Origin: Neocallimastix lanati (nom. inval.) | Lineage: Eukaryota; Neocallimastigomycota; Neocallimastigomycetes; Neocallimastigales; Neocallimastigaceae | Reading direction: 5' to 3' | NCBI GenBank assembly: GCA_016946835.1 | Contig: JACVTC010000127.1 | Coordinates: forward strand, 110,001 to 174,000 | DNA: 64,000 bases | Shown: in pieces, positions 20,643-33,137 of the stretch | How the letters are laid out: each line of letters starts with the position of its first letter | How positions within the stretch are numbered: the stretch's first letter is position 1 | Program-made: the position numbers and the translations under genes | Notes under the pieces: generated by a model | The model's input: only the letters and a program-made list of their open reading frames with translations | Told to the model about the DNA's origin: nothing | Database searches by the model: none

Positions 20643-22373
20643 TTATTTAATAAAAACTTTATTTGTGAAGTTAGTTATTTTATTACCATTTGAATTTTTG
20701 GTTAAGATATCAGCTAACATATTATTTGTATCAATATATAATAATTTTACGAATTTCTTTTCTATGTAATCTCTATCAATATGAAATTTAATTTGAATGT
20801 GTTTTAATTTTGAATTTACATTTCCATTTTCAATATTAATTTTGCTAGCTAAATTGTCTGTAAAAATTTTAATTGATCCATTAAATCTTATTAATTCTTC
20901 TAAAATATTTCTAATTGATAAAACTTTTTTGATGCATTCGGATGTACTTATGTATTCTGCTTCACAAGTAGATGATGCTACTATTGATTGTTTCTTTGAG
21001 TACCAGCATATTGGACTATTTCCAAATAAAATAATATGGCCTGAAGTAGACTTCCTATCTTTAATATCACCTGCAAAATCAGCATCAGTATAACCTAAAA
21101 TTTCACCTTTACCATCATATTTTATTTTGTAATTTTTGGTTGTATTTAAATATTGTAAAATATGTATTACCTTTTTCCAATCTGATACAGTTGGTTCTTC
21201 TGAATTTCTTGAAGCTTTATTAACAGCAAAAGCTATATCTGGACGGCTACATCTTGATAAATAAATAAGCATACCGATAGCACTTTTATAAATGGTATTA
21301 TTGAATGGTTTATTATTTTCTGATTTGATATTGTCACCAACGCATGGAGTGTACACATTTCTTGTATATTCTAATCTAAATCTTTCTAATATATTATCAA
21401 TAAAATTAATTTGTGAAATAGTATATTCTTTATTATTGTTTTCAACCTTTATACCAAGAATAAAATTTATGGGTTCAGATTTAGATACTTTAAAATTGTT
21501 TTTAATAATTTTTGTAACATTTTCAATTTCTTCATCTGTACCAGTAACTATAATATCATCTACATATAGACTAATAATACTAATTAATTTATTATTTTTA
21601 ATTTTACAATAAATACATTCTTCAGAAATTAGTTGAATATGACCATTTGTTTTAAGAAATTGTGAGAATTTTTTATTCCATTGTCTTCCGGATTGCTTTA
21701 AACCATACAATGCTATGTTTAGTCTCCAATATCCCCTCCCAAAGTTCGTATCTCCAGGAGGAATTGTAGTGTATATTTCTTTGTCCAATTCCGCATTGAG
21801 ATACGCAGCTTTTATATCAAGTTGATATATGTTCCAAGAAAATTTAGCAGCTAAAGCAAAAATAAGCTTTAAACAATCAATATTTAAAGTAGGAGAATAA
21901 GTAAGTTCATAATCAATACCTTCTTTTTGTTTAAAACCACGAGCTACTAAGCGAGCTTTACGTTTAATAATATTGTTATTGCTATCCTTTTTATTTGAAA
22001 ATACCCATTTCGTGGAAATTAATGTTTTATCATGGGGGACAAAATGAACTAAAGTCATAATATTGTTGTTGTATAAATTATTTAATTCTTCATTTATAGC
22101 ATCTATCCATTCGTCTCTATCAGGACTTTTAATTGCTTGAGTAAAAGAAAATGGAACATCTGAAGAAATAGAAGCTATATATTTAAAATTGTCTATATTT
22201 CTATATTTGGGGGGGTTAAAATAATTTTTAGAGTAAACATTATTATAAAAATAATCAATTTTTCTTTTATTTAAATTATTATTAGAATTAATATAAATAT
22301 TTTCGACATGAGCAATATCTTTATTTTTGTTTTTTAAATTATTTTTAAATAATTTTTCAACTATGGATAATTT
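20643..22373 (-). CDS. Copia reverse transcriptase-RNase H (partial element)
   Basis: The frame is open from 22373, just after a TAA at 22374-22376, to 20643. The first ATG at 22058 is internal, since the preceding codons read FTQAIKSPDRDEWIDAIN, the normal start of a copia RT. Motifs present: TKWVFSNKKDSNNN, KARLVARGFKQKEGIDY, QLDIKAAYLNAELDKEIY, YVDDIIVTG, YTDADFAGDIKDRKSTSG, SSTCEAEYIS and FTDNLASK. All catalytic residues seem intact, so decay is recent or the enzyme was selected until lately. Without Gag and integrase the element cannot move by itself. Confidence 0.88.
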   Translation of the reverse strand, partial: KLSIVEKLFKNNLKNKNKDIAHVENIYINSNNNLNKRKIDYFYNNVYSKNYFNPPKYRNIDNFKYIASISSDVPFSFTQAIKSPDRDEWIDAINEELNNLYNNNIMTLVHFVPHDKTLISTKWVFSNKKDSNNNIIKRKARLVARGFKQKEGIDYELTYSPTLNIDCLKLIFALAAKFSWNIYQLDIKAAYLNAELDKEIYTTIPPGDTNFGRGYWRLNIALYGLKQSGRQWNKKFSQFLKTNGHIQLISEECIYCKIKNNKLISIISLYVDDIIVTGTDEEIENVTKIIKNNFKVSKSEPINFILGIKVENNNKEYTISQINFIDNILERFRLEYTRNVYTPCVGDNIKSENNKPFNNTIYKSAIGMLIYLSRCSRPDIAFAVNKASRNSEEPTVSDWKKVIHILQYLNTTKNYKIKYDGKGEILGYTDADFAGDIKDRKSTSGHIILFGNSPICWYSKKQSIVASSTCEAEYISTSECIKKVLSIRNILEELIRFNGSIKIFTDNLASKINIENGNVNSKLKHIQIKFHIDRDYIEKKFVKLLYIDTNNMLADILTKNSNGNKITNFTNKVFIK

Positions 22374-22376
22374 TTA

Positions 22377-22930
22377 ATTAGATTTATTATTTATAAATTG
22401 AGAAAGGTAAAATGGATTATTATGAGATAACTGAATATTTTCATTATTAATAGTATTATCAATAACAAGAGTTTTAACACTTTTTCTTAAATTATTATTA
22501 TAATTATTACTTTCAAAATTTAATTTATTATTAAGTAAATTATTTTTGTTAGTGGAAAAATTATTTTGATTATTGTCATTATTGTTTAAATTTGACGTTT
22601 CACAAACATTATTATTATCTAAAAGTCCACTTTGTTTATTATTTTCGTTTTGTTTACTTTCATTCTTTTGTTTATTTTCATAATTATTACTATTATTATT
22701 ACTAGATGAGGCAATATTATCAAATTTATTAATATCAATAGAGTCATTATAATCTAATATGTTGTCGTTTTCATCATGAATGTCATAAAAAATTTCGTTT
22801 GTGTTACTATCATTACTATTGTTTGAAATTAAATTTTTATTAATATTGGAATTATTATAACCTAAATTGTTATTATTATTTGATATTTTATCATTTGAAT
22901 CTAATAAACTATTTGATTCATTTTGTAATA
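22377..22930 (-). pseudogene. Asn-rich integrase-RT linker of the partial copia
   Basis: Upstream of the TAA at 22374-22376 the minus strand reads long Asn- and Ser-rich segments (for example NKNNLLNNKLNFESNN and NDSNTNEIFYDIHDEND), typical of the spacer after the copia integrase. It is cut off at about 22930 by the ankyrin flank block. Confidence 0.6.
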
Positions 22931-22933
22931 TAT

Positions 22934-23570
22934 TATTAACTACTACTCTATATATATAATTAATTATATTCTAATTAAATTATTTTCATCACTGTTTCTA
23001 TTAAAAGTTTGAAAATTATTATATTAAATAAATAAATAAATAAATAAATAACCATATAAATAATTAAAACTAAATAAAAAATAAAAATCAAAAAATCAAA
23101 AATCAAAATATAATTAATTAAAATAATAATAAAAATAATGAATTTAATTAATGGTAGCGAAAAAATTACATAGGAATTTTAACGAAAATCAGTTAATAGT
23201 ATCAAAAAAATTATAATGTATATATATATATAATAATAATAATAAATATTCTAATGATTATAATTAAATTATTTTAATATTTAAAACTTCACTATACTTT
23301 TTTCATTTTCTTTTTTTTTTAATTAGAATAATAAATAATGATTGTTATTGTTATTATTACTGCTATTATTAATATTACTAATTATGATTATAATTATGAC
23401 TATGAATTATTATTATTTTAATAAAAATTTTTAATTTTTATTATAATAATATTTTTATTCTAATTTTTATTTTTTTTATTTTTATTTTATTTTTTTTTTT
23501 TTTTTTTTTTTTTTTGTTTGTTTATTTGTTTGTTTGTTTGTACGTTTTTTTTACTAAAATAATGAAATTT
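22934..23570. repeat. Third copy of the ankyrin 3'-flank block
   Basis: There is no gene here. It matches 4850-5987 and 11093-11929 (actactctatatata, then the (aaat)n tract and aatggtagcgaaaaaatta, ending in a T tract at about 23493-23515). Its abrupt start inside the copia linker marks a recombination or insertion junction. Confidence 0.65.
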
Positions 23571-24316
23571 TACCATAATTATCTTCTTTATTTATCTATG
23601 CTCTATGTTCAACTAAATATTTTACTACGGCTTTTTTCCACTTCTACATACAATAATTAATGGAGTTTTAACCCTAATTATTTTCTTTATTTACATTAGC
23701 TCCATGTTCAACTAAATATTTTACTATAGCTATATTTTCACTTCTACTTGCATTAATTAATGGTGTTTCACCAAAATCACCTTTTTCATTTATATCTACT
23801 CTATGTTCAAATAAAAATTCAACTTTGGTACTATTTATTTTTTTTTCTCTATTACATTCAATCAATAAATATTTTCCACAACCCCGTTGATAATATGAAT
23901 CATTAATTTAAATTTTATATTTCTCATCAGAAATATATTGATTAAAATCCGATATAGAAATATCTACTTTATTTCTATAATGAAATAATAATTGTTTAAT
24001 AAATTCATTATTATATATTTTTATATGTTCAAAAATAACATCAAGATACCTATTACTGATATCATTCCTATAATTGTAATAATTTTTATTGGTAATCATT
24101 AAATAATTTTTTAATTAGAAGTGAAGATATATTTATATATTTTGAAAAATATTTCATTATAAATTGAAAACGATCAATAGAAAGAATTGATCTAATATAC
24201 ATTTCATAAATAATGTCACATTTAATATTTTCATTATTATTCTTTATTAATTCTTCTACTTTTTCATAATCCTTACTATCTATAGCAGACACGAATGAAT
24301 TAATATATTAGTCCAT
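23571..24316 (-). pseudogene. Ankyrin-repeat gene copy C, heavily broken
   Basis: The original start at 24314-24316 is followed at codon 3 by TAA (M-D-stop instead of MDK). A second break lies near 24090, where an inserted base turns NDYYKNYYNY into NDYQ-stop. A third is a TTA to TAA change at KYKI (about 23909). After the N-terminal domain (YISDEKYKI ... LIECNREKKIN) only two to three ankyrin repeats remain, ending in stops near 23665. At the site where copies A and B have A6, this copy keeps the in-frame A5. Confidence 0.85.
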
Positions 24317-25115
24317 TTTCTTTTTAAATAATTTTATAATTTATTTTTCTTAGTATAAATATGTTTATAATTAATTATATAAACATTTTATATTTTATAA
24401 ACTCTTTCATTTCTTTTTTAATTTTTTTTTTTTTATTTTTTTTTATTTTTTATTTTATTTTTTTAAAAAAAATAAAAATAAAAATAATTTAATAATAATT
24501 TCATAGAATTCCTTATATTTCCAATCATTTCAAGTCTTAAAAAATTCAATAATTGAAACAATTTTATTAAAACGTTATTTTTGGTTATTTTTAGTACAAT
24601 TATTTTATTATTTTATTAAAATAAAAATTTTTAAATTTTTAAGAAATCAATATTTTTAATGGACCTAAATACTAATTATAAATATAATATATATATATTT
24701 TTATTAAAAATAAGTTTTTAAAATACAAATCAAATTTTTAATTAAATATTATTTTCATTAATTTTAATTTTTTTTTTTTTTACTAATTTAAATTGACATT
24801 AACTTTATATTTTTATATATAATGAAATTTATATTAACAAACTCTAAAATTATTTTAATTGTATCTATATTTATTTTTTATTTTACTTTTTTATTTTATT
24901 TTATATTGATATATTTTATTATTATTATTATTTTTTTATTTAATTATTTATTGAAATATTAATAAGTTAATAAATATAAATAAATTATAAAAAAAAAAAA
25001 ATAATTAATGGTAATAATTATAATATTAATAAATAGTAGAATATGATTAATTATGACTATGAATTATTATTAATATAAAAATGTTTAATTTTTATTATAA
25101 TAATATTTTTATTAT

Positions 25116-25153
<38 letters not shown>

Positions 25154-25187
25154 TACGTTTTTTTCACTAAAATAATGAAATTTCACC
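24317..25187. repeat. 5' flank of copy C and 3' flank of copy D
   Basis: There is no gene here. The region repeats the blocks seen at 4040-4560, 5480-5870 and 9301-10030, and ends in a T tract at 25118-25152. It is the spacer between two ankyrin units. Confidence 0.5.
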
Positions 25188-27522
25188 CTAATTATCTTCT
25201 TTATTTATCTTTGCTCCATGTTCAATTAAATATTTTACTATGGCTTCATTTTTATTTATACTTGAAACAATTAATGGTGTAAAACCACATTTATTTTCTT
25301 TATTTACATCTGCCTTATGTTCAACTAAATATTTTACAATGACTTCATTTTCCTTTTCACATGAAATAATTAATGGGGTTTCACCATCTTCATCTTCTTT
25401 ATTTATATCTGCTTTATATTCAATTAAATAATTTACTATGGATTCATTTCCCTTTTCACACGAAATAAATAATGGTGTTTTACCTTTTTTATTTTCTTTA
25501 TTTACATCTGCCCCATGCTCAACTAAATATTTTATTAGTACTTCATTTTTCTTTTTACATGAAATAAACAATGGTGTTTCACCTCTATAATTTTTTTTAT
25601 CTACATCTGCCCCATGTTCAACTAAATATTTTACTATGGCTTCATTTCCATTTTCACAAGAAATACTTAATGGGGTTCCATACCAATTATTTTCTTTATT
25701 TATATCTGCTCCATGTTCAACTAAGCATTTTGCTATGGCTTCATTTTCATTTCTACATGAAATAATTAATGGGGTTTCATCCCAGTTACTTTCTTTATTT
25801 ACATCAGCTCCATGTTCTATTAAATATTTTACTATAGTTTCATTCTCCTTTTCCCATGAAATAAATAATGGTGTTTCACCTTTTTTATTTTCTTTATTTA
25901 CATCTGCTCCATGTTCAACTAAATATTTTACTATAGCTTCATTTCCATTTCTACAAGCGATAAATACTGGTGTTTCATCTTCATAATTATTTTCATTTAT
26001 ATCAGCTCCATGTTCAACTAAATATTTTACTGTGCCTTCATTTCCCTTTTCACATGAAATAATTAATGGTGATTCATAATTATAATTTTTTTTATTTACA
26101 TCTGCTCCATGTTCAATTAAATATTTTACTATAGCAATATTTTCACTTCTACATGTATTAATTAATGGGGTTTCACCATCTCCATCTTCTTTATTTATAT
26201 CTGCTCCATGTTCAACTAAATATTTTACTATGGCTTCATTTCCCTTTTCACATGAAATAAATAATGGTGTTTCACCTTTTATATTTTCTTTATTTACATC
26301 TGCTCAATGTTCAACTAAATATTTTACTATGGCTTCATTTTCCATTTCACATGAAATAATTAATAAGGTTTTATCTCTTTTATTTTTTACATTTAAATCT
26401 GCTCCATGTTCAATTAAATATTTTACTATGGTTTTATGTCTCTTTTCCCATGAAATTATTAAAGGGGTTTCACCTTTATTATTTTTTGCATTTACATCTG
26501 CTTTATGTTCAACTAAATATTTTATTATGACTTCATTTCTATTTTCACATGAAATAAATAATGGGGATTCACCTTTATTATTTTTTGCATTTAAATCTGC
26601 TTTATGTTCAACTAAATATTTTATTATGACTTCATTTCTATTTTCACATGAAATAAATAATGGTGTTTCATCTCTATAATTTTTTTTATTTACATATGCC
26701 CCATGCTCAACTAAATATTTTACTAAGGCTTCATTTCCATTTTCACATGAAAAAATTAATAGAGTTTCACTATATTTATTTTCCTTATTTACATCTGCCC
26801 CATGTTCAACTAAATATTTTACTATGGCCTCATTTCCACTTCTACATGCAATAATTAATGGGGTATAACCCAAATTATTTTTTTGCATTTATATCAGCTC
26901 CATGTTCAATTAAATATTTTACTAAAGCTATATTTTCACTTCTACATGCACTAATTAATGGTGTATAACCATAAACACCTTTTTCATTTATATCTACTCC
27001 ATGTTCAAATAAAAATTCAACTTTGGTTCTATTTATTTTTTTTTCTCTATTACATTCAATCAATAAATATTTTCCACAACCCCGTTGATAATATGAATCA
27101 TTAATTAAAATTTTATATTTCTCATCTGAAATATATTGATTAAAATCCGATATAGAAATATCTGCTTTATTTCTATAATGAAACAATAAAAAAAAAAATG
27201 TTTAATAAATTCATTATCATAAATTTTTATATGTTCAAAAATAACATCAAGTAACCTGTTACTAATATCATTCTTATTATTATAAACATTTTTATTGGTA
27301 ATCATTAAATAATTTTTTAATTAGAAGTGAAGATATATTTATATATTTTGAAAAATATTTCATTATAAATTGAAAACGATCAATAGAAAGAATTGATCTA
27401 ATATACATTTCATAAATAATGTCACATTTAATATTTTCATTATTATTCTTTATTAATTCTTCTACTTTTTCATAATCCTTACTATCAATAACAGACACGA
27501 ATGAATTAATATATTTATCCAT
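25188..27522 (-). pseudogene. Ankyrin-repeat gene copy D, broken
   Basis: The start MDKYINSFVSVIDSKDYEKV at 27522 is intact. The frame then fails near 27297 with the same inserted base as copy C (NDYQ-stop), again at an A-run expansion at about 27188-27199, and at a T7 run on the plus strand at 26878-26884 (GADINAKK-stop). From 26888 to 25188 about 17 ankyrin repeats are in one frame, interrupted only by a TGA at 26304-26306 (Gly to stop in VEHG). The repeats closely resemble those of copy A. Without these breaks it would be the second longest array in the window. Confidence 0.85.
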
Positions 27523-28348
27523 TTTTTTTTTTTTTTAATAATATTTTATTTTAATTTTCTTAATTTTTTTTTTTTTTTTTAATTTAATTATAAAACCTTT
27601 TTTTTCTTTGATAATTTTTTTTTTATTTTTATATTAAAAAAAAAAAAAAAAGAGGAAATAAAAATAGAACCAAAAAAAATCGATATAATAGTTCGTGAAA
27701 TAATTTATATTACCAATCATTCCAAATCTGAAAAATTCAATCATTGAAATATTTTTTTTAAATCTTTACTTCTAAAAAGTTTTAATTTAATAAAATAATG
27801 GAACTAAAAATAAAGTTTTAATGGACCTAAATACTAAATATATATATATATTTATTTTTTAAATAAAATTTTAAAATAAAAATCAATATTTATACTTAAA
27901 TATTATTTTCGTTAATTTTAATTATTTTTTTACTAATTTAAATTGGAATTACTCTATATTTTTATGTATAATGAAATTTATATTAATAATTATTATAAAT
28001 AAAAATTTCCATTGTTCAATTATATATTTATATATATATATTTATTTGGACCATCATCATTAAACTGAATAAAAAATAATTAAATAATATTGTAGAATTA
28101 TATCCATTTTTTATTTTTTATTTTATTTTTTATTCAATTATTATTATTTTTTATTCAATTATTATTATTTTTTATTCAATTATTATTATTTTTTATTCAA
28201 TTATTATTATTTTTTATTCAATTATTATTATTTTTTATTCAATTATTATTATTTTTTATTCAATTATTATTATTTTTTATTTTATTATTATTTTTATTAT
28301 TATTTTTATTATTATTTTATTATTATTATTAGTATTACCATCTTTTAC

Positions 28349-28418
<70 letters not shown>

Positions 28419-28430
28419 GTTGTTTATATA
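27523..28430. repeat. AT-rich flank with a 21-bp minisatellite and an (att)n tract
   Basis: There is no gene here. The first part (27523-28000) is the ankyrin 5'-flank block. 28127-28275 holds about seven head-to-tail copies of ttattattattttttattca plus one base. 28345-28420 is a pure ATT-type trinucleotide run. Confidence 0.8.
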
Positions 28431-29357
28431 TAATGAAATCTATTTTGAAATATATTAAATTTTCGATTTTGAATTTCATTATTAATTCTTGGAAGATATT
28501 TGATATGTATAAAATAATAAATTATTTATACATGTCAAATATTTTTATTATATTATTATCAAGCCCCAAATACTATAAAAGAAAATGTAGTTTTCCAAAA
28601 TTGTTGTACAATAAATTGATAAAATTAACAAACTTTAATAAATAATAAATAAAATTTATATATAAACTACATAGTAAAAACTAGTTTTATCTTATAATTA
28701 TTATTAAAAAAGAATTATTAAAAATTTCATAAATTTTTACAAATACGAATTGTATACAAATTATTAAATGTATACGTTAAGCAAATTAAAATTATATTTT
28801 TATATTATAATATAGTATAATAAATTAAAATATATAATATTGCTAAAAATATTTTAATATTTAAACTTCATTATTCTTAAAAATATGAAATTTATTAAAC
28901 AATCAAAAAAGAAATAATATAAATAAAAAAGTGAACTTTTAAAAGGGGAGAAAAAGTTAAAAAGAATAATTAATTTATTAATAAATAAAAGTTAAATTTT
29001 TTTTAATAAAATAATACTTTAAACTATTTTTATTGTTTTTATAATGTATTAACAAAAATAAAATAAATAATAGTTTTTAAATATTTATTTTATATTTTTG
29101 TTATAATTTGTTTTTTTGTGTTATTTATAAAAATAAAAAAATTTGATAAATTAAATATGATGTAACTATAATTTTATTTTATTTTATTTTATTTTATTAT
29201 TATTATTATTATTATTATTTTCATTATAATCTTTTATAAAGAAATTTTTATAAAAAATATACAGTTAGTATAATTATAGGATAATAATTATTTTAATAAT
29301 ATTTATATGATTAATATTTTATTTTTATATATATTTATTTTTTATCTTTTATATTAT

Positions 29358-29418
<61 letters not shown>

Positions 29419-29642
29419 TATACTATTTAAAATAAAAAAATTTATATCTTTTCTGAAGGTTATCATGAATAATACAATAATAACTTTTTTGAAATATATC
29501 AAAGTTTTTTTAAAAAAAAAAAAAATTTTTTTTCTATTTCTAAGTAATATTTTAGTATTAAATTATTAAATAAAACTAATAAATAAAAAAATATAATCTA
29601 ATGTTGATTATTTTATTAAATTTTATTAATTTCGAGAGAGTA
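28431..29642. other. AT-rich stretch with an inverted repeat at 28495-28544
   Basis: No recognisable gene. 28495-28544 forms an imperfect palindrome: gatatttgatatgtataaa on one arm and tttatacatgtcaaatattt on the other, around a short AT centre. A 70-codon frame at 28433-28645 spans it but has no recognisable features. T runs and (ttta)n are found at 29361-29420. Confidence 0.4.
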
Positions 29643-29979
29643 AATGATCATATATATGGTGAATGTTGTAGTAAATATGGTTATTGCAGTATCAATGGTT
29701 AGTATTGTGGCTCTAAATATCATTCTGAATTTGGATATAGTAATGTAATCAATACTACTACTGCTATTAAGAATAAAACTTCTTCCACAAAAAAAATCCT
29801 CTACTAAAACAAAAACTTCTTCAATTATAAGCTTCTTCCGATCTACCAATGGTTGCTGTAGAACTAAATGAAGAAAATGCCCTTCTGAAAAATGTTATTG
29901 TAAGTATGGTTATTGTGGTACTAGTAATGAGTATTGAAATAAAGGATGTCAATCCAAATTTGGCAAATATAAAAATTAA
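29643..29979 (+). pseudogene. Chitin-binding (CBM18/hevein-like) pseudogene
   Basis: Two relics of the hevein fold are readable. The first (29655 on) gives YGECCSKYGYCS, then a stop, then YCGSKYHSEFGYSN. The second, in another frame, gives KCPSEKCYCKYGYCG, TSNEY, a stop in place of the expected Cys codon, then NKGCQSKFGKY and a final stop at 29977-29979. The spacing follows CBM18 (CCSxYGYCG ... YCGxGCQSxFG). Stops, a frame change between modules and loss of Cys residues show it is dead. A short Ser/Thr/Lys-rich linker (TTTAIKNKTSSTKK) sits between the modules, as in secreted fungal chitin-binding proteins. The rest of the gene is not recognisable on either side. Confidence 0.72.
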
Positions 29980-30400
29980 AAAAAAAAAATAAAATAAAAT
30001 AAAATAAAAAACTTAAAATGATAAAAAATTAATCTATAAAATTTATAATTTATTTATTCTATTAAATAATATTATTTATAAATTTATATTAATAAATATT
30101 AATAATATATTAATAATATATAAAATAATCATTTTTAAAATATTAATAATAATAAAATTTTCTTTTTATGAAATATTCTTTTAAAATTTTTTTATTTTTA
30201 ATATTATTAATAAATAAATATTTAAAAATATTATATATATTATGAGAAGGAGTATATTTAACATTTAATATTTTTTTTTTTTATAAAAAAAAAAAAAAAT
30301 AAAAAAATTTATTTTCCTCAAACTTTAAATAAAATTATAAATAATATAGAAAAGTATGAAAATAATAATAATAATAATAAAAGTAAAATAATACTAATAC

Positions 30401-30431
<31 letters not shown>

Positions 30432-32086
30432 AATATATATATATATATTATTAATAGCTATTTTCATATTTTTTAAAGATATTTTTGTGTTTAAACTACA
30501 AAATTTCAATAAATGAAAAAGAAATTATAAACATAATAATAATTAATCAAATATACATTTTAAATAAAATTTTTTATTATCAAATTAAATTAATATTACA
30601 TATATATATGTATATGCGTATATTTTTAATTATTAAATTTTTTTTTTGAATATTTTATTTATTTATATAATTTACTTATTTTATTTATTTATATAATTTA
30701 CTAGTTTATTTATTAATTATTTTCATATTTATTTTCATATTTGTTGATAAATTAAAGTTCATTCACTCCAAAAATTTATTTAATCTTAGCTGTAAATACA
30801 CTAGTCATAGTTTAAGATTAAATTGGATTTAACATCTTAAGATACAGATATTTAAAAAGTTTATTTATAGTCTAAAAAATCTAAAGGTATAAGTAATCAA
30901 TTAATTAATAATCCATTGGATATTTAAATGTTTCATTTTTTCTAAATGTTAGAATCATTATATTTCAACAATGACCTTTTTATTTTGTTTGGGAATAAGA
31001 AAAGAAGTTATTTTTATTATGACAAAAAAGAAATTTTGATACTGATTTTTATAATAATCTTGCCTAATTCATATAGAACTATTATCGATAAATGGGAAAA
31101 GTTAAAGATCCTTTCAACCATCATTAAAACTTATAACATATTTTTTTTTTTTTCTTTTTATCTTTTTATATATATATATATTTAATATTCATAACAAATT
31201 GTTCATTTAATTTCTTTTTCTTTATATTAATTATATACACATATTTAATCTTATATTAATATATATATAAAAAAAAAACATTCAGTATAAACATTATTAT
31301 GTCTTTGTTATTTATTTAAAATTTATTAGTCGATAGAATTTAATATACATTTTTATACCACAAATTCTTAAAAATAGTATATTAAAAAAATATTAAAAAA
31401 AATTTATGTATAGAAAAAATTTAATTATTTTTAATAATTCTTAAAATAATGTATAAAAAGTGAGACAAACTATTCTAAATTTATTTATTTAATATAATTA
31501 TAATAAATATATAAATTTAGGTTAAAATAGTATATATATTAAATTTAGACTTTAAACTTTAAAAAAAAATAAATTTAATAAATATGAAAAGCTTTTTTCT
31601 TTTTTTTAACCACAATTTCTGTAAAATGATAAATATATATTAAAAAAAAAAAATAAATAATAATTAATGATTTTTATTAAAATATTAAAAAATTCATATA
31701 AAACAATAATTAAAATTGTTTTAACAATTTTTAAAATTATGTATAATATAAAAGTGAAACATAATATTTTGAATTTATTTTAATAATTTCAATTTATATA
31801 GTTTGGGTTATAATCATCTATATTTATATATGTATATAATTTAGGCATACTACCTCTAAAAAAAAAAAAAATTAATTAAATATGAAAATATTTTTGTTAT
31901 AAAATGACAAATACATATTATAAAGTAAATTAATAATTATTAATAATTTTTTTATTTTTTTATAAAATAGAATATTTTTTTTTTTTTTTAAGTAAATAGG
32001 TTATATAATACTAATTACCAATAAATATAAATTTAATTAAATGTTAAAAAATTGACTATAATTATAAAATATAATAAAATAAATAA

Positions 32087-32139
<53 letters not shown>

Positions 32140-33137
32140 TATAATTTTAAAAAATTATATAAATTATTTATTATTAGTATTTAATATTTAATATAATACA
32201 AATTACTACTTTTTATTAAATATTATAATGCTTATTATTAGTACTTATTTAATAATATAGTAATTATTATTATTATCTTTTTTTATTTTAATTAAAAATG
32301 CTAATGTTTAATGTCTCATTCAATTAATTATTTTGTTAATAGATCGTTTTTTTTTTTTTTTTTATTATTTAAAAAAAAATAAAAAAATAGTAAATTTTAA
32401 AATTTTGTTTTTATATTGTTTTATTGATATAATAATGAATGGAATTATTTAAAATATTGACCAAAAATATAATTGATCATCATTTATATTATATTATATT
32501 ACTCTTAATATCACATTTTTTTAGTACTATTAACAATTATTTATTATTATTATTATTATTATTATTTATAATTATTACTATGAACAACTATAAACAAACT
32601 AGTGTATAATATATATTTTTTAATATTACACAAAATTCTAAAAAATATAAAAATAGTTAAATAAATGGAACAAAAATATATAAATGATTTTTACATTATT
32701 CTATAAAGTTTTATATTTTATTTTATTTTATTTTATTTTATTTTATTTTATTTTATTTATTTTATTTATTTTATTTTATTTTATTTTATTTTATTTTATT
32801 TTATTATTTTTTTTTAATTAAAAATTTAATAAAATATAATTTATTTATAAATATTTTGTTAAATTATTTTTTAACTTTATTTAATAATTTTAAAATAATT
32901 CCTTTTTATTTTAAATTAATATTAAATGTTTTTTTAATATATTTCTTGAATAATAAAATATAACTGGTTTTTTATTAATTTAATTTCTTAATACGACATT
33001 TTTTTTAATAATAAAAATATTATATAAAATTTATATATATATTTAATAATATATATATACTTTATATAAAAAGATAAAAAAAAGATAAAAAAAAAAAAAA
33101 AAATTATTTTATTTATGTAATAAAAAATAAAATAAAT
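29980..33137. other. Long AT-rich intergenic stretch
   Basis: No gene that I can support. It contains (aat)n near 30360-30430, a loose tandem duplication of about 300 bp (31400-31620 against 31690-31920), a pure T run of about 47 bases at 32091-32138, and (tttta)n at 32709-32812. An 80-codon plus-strand frame at 30946-31185 has no recognisable domain. The last about 100 bp should hold the promoter of the gene at 33138. Confidence 0.5.

Larger units (their letters stand above)
20564..22933 (-). mobile_element. Second Ty1/copia element, 3' half only
   Basis: On the minus strand this contains the integrase-RT linker, RT, RNase H and, at 20623-20630, a polypurine tract (ggggggag) followed by about 59 bp of presumed LTR starting tattaacata. 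The 5' half (Gag, protease, integrase core) is missing: at about 22930-22938 the sequence passes directly into the ankyrin 3'-flank block. It is related to the neighbouring young element but clearly a different family (for example VKLLYIDTNNMLADILTK against IKLEYINTERMLADPLTK). Confidence 0.88.

Noticed and set aside
28433-28645. 70-codon plus-strand frame
   Set aside because: It has no recognisable features, has AT-driven composition, and overlaps a palindrome; no homologous copy in the window.
30946-31185. 79-codon plus-strand frame (MLESLYFNNDLFILFGNKKR)
   Set aside because: The start looks gene-like but the end is Phe/Ile/Tyr filler from T runs. No family is recognised, so it is not listed as a gene.
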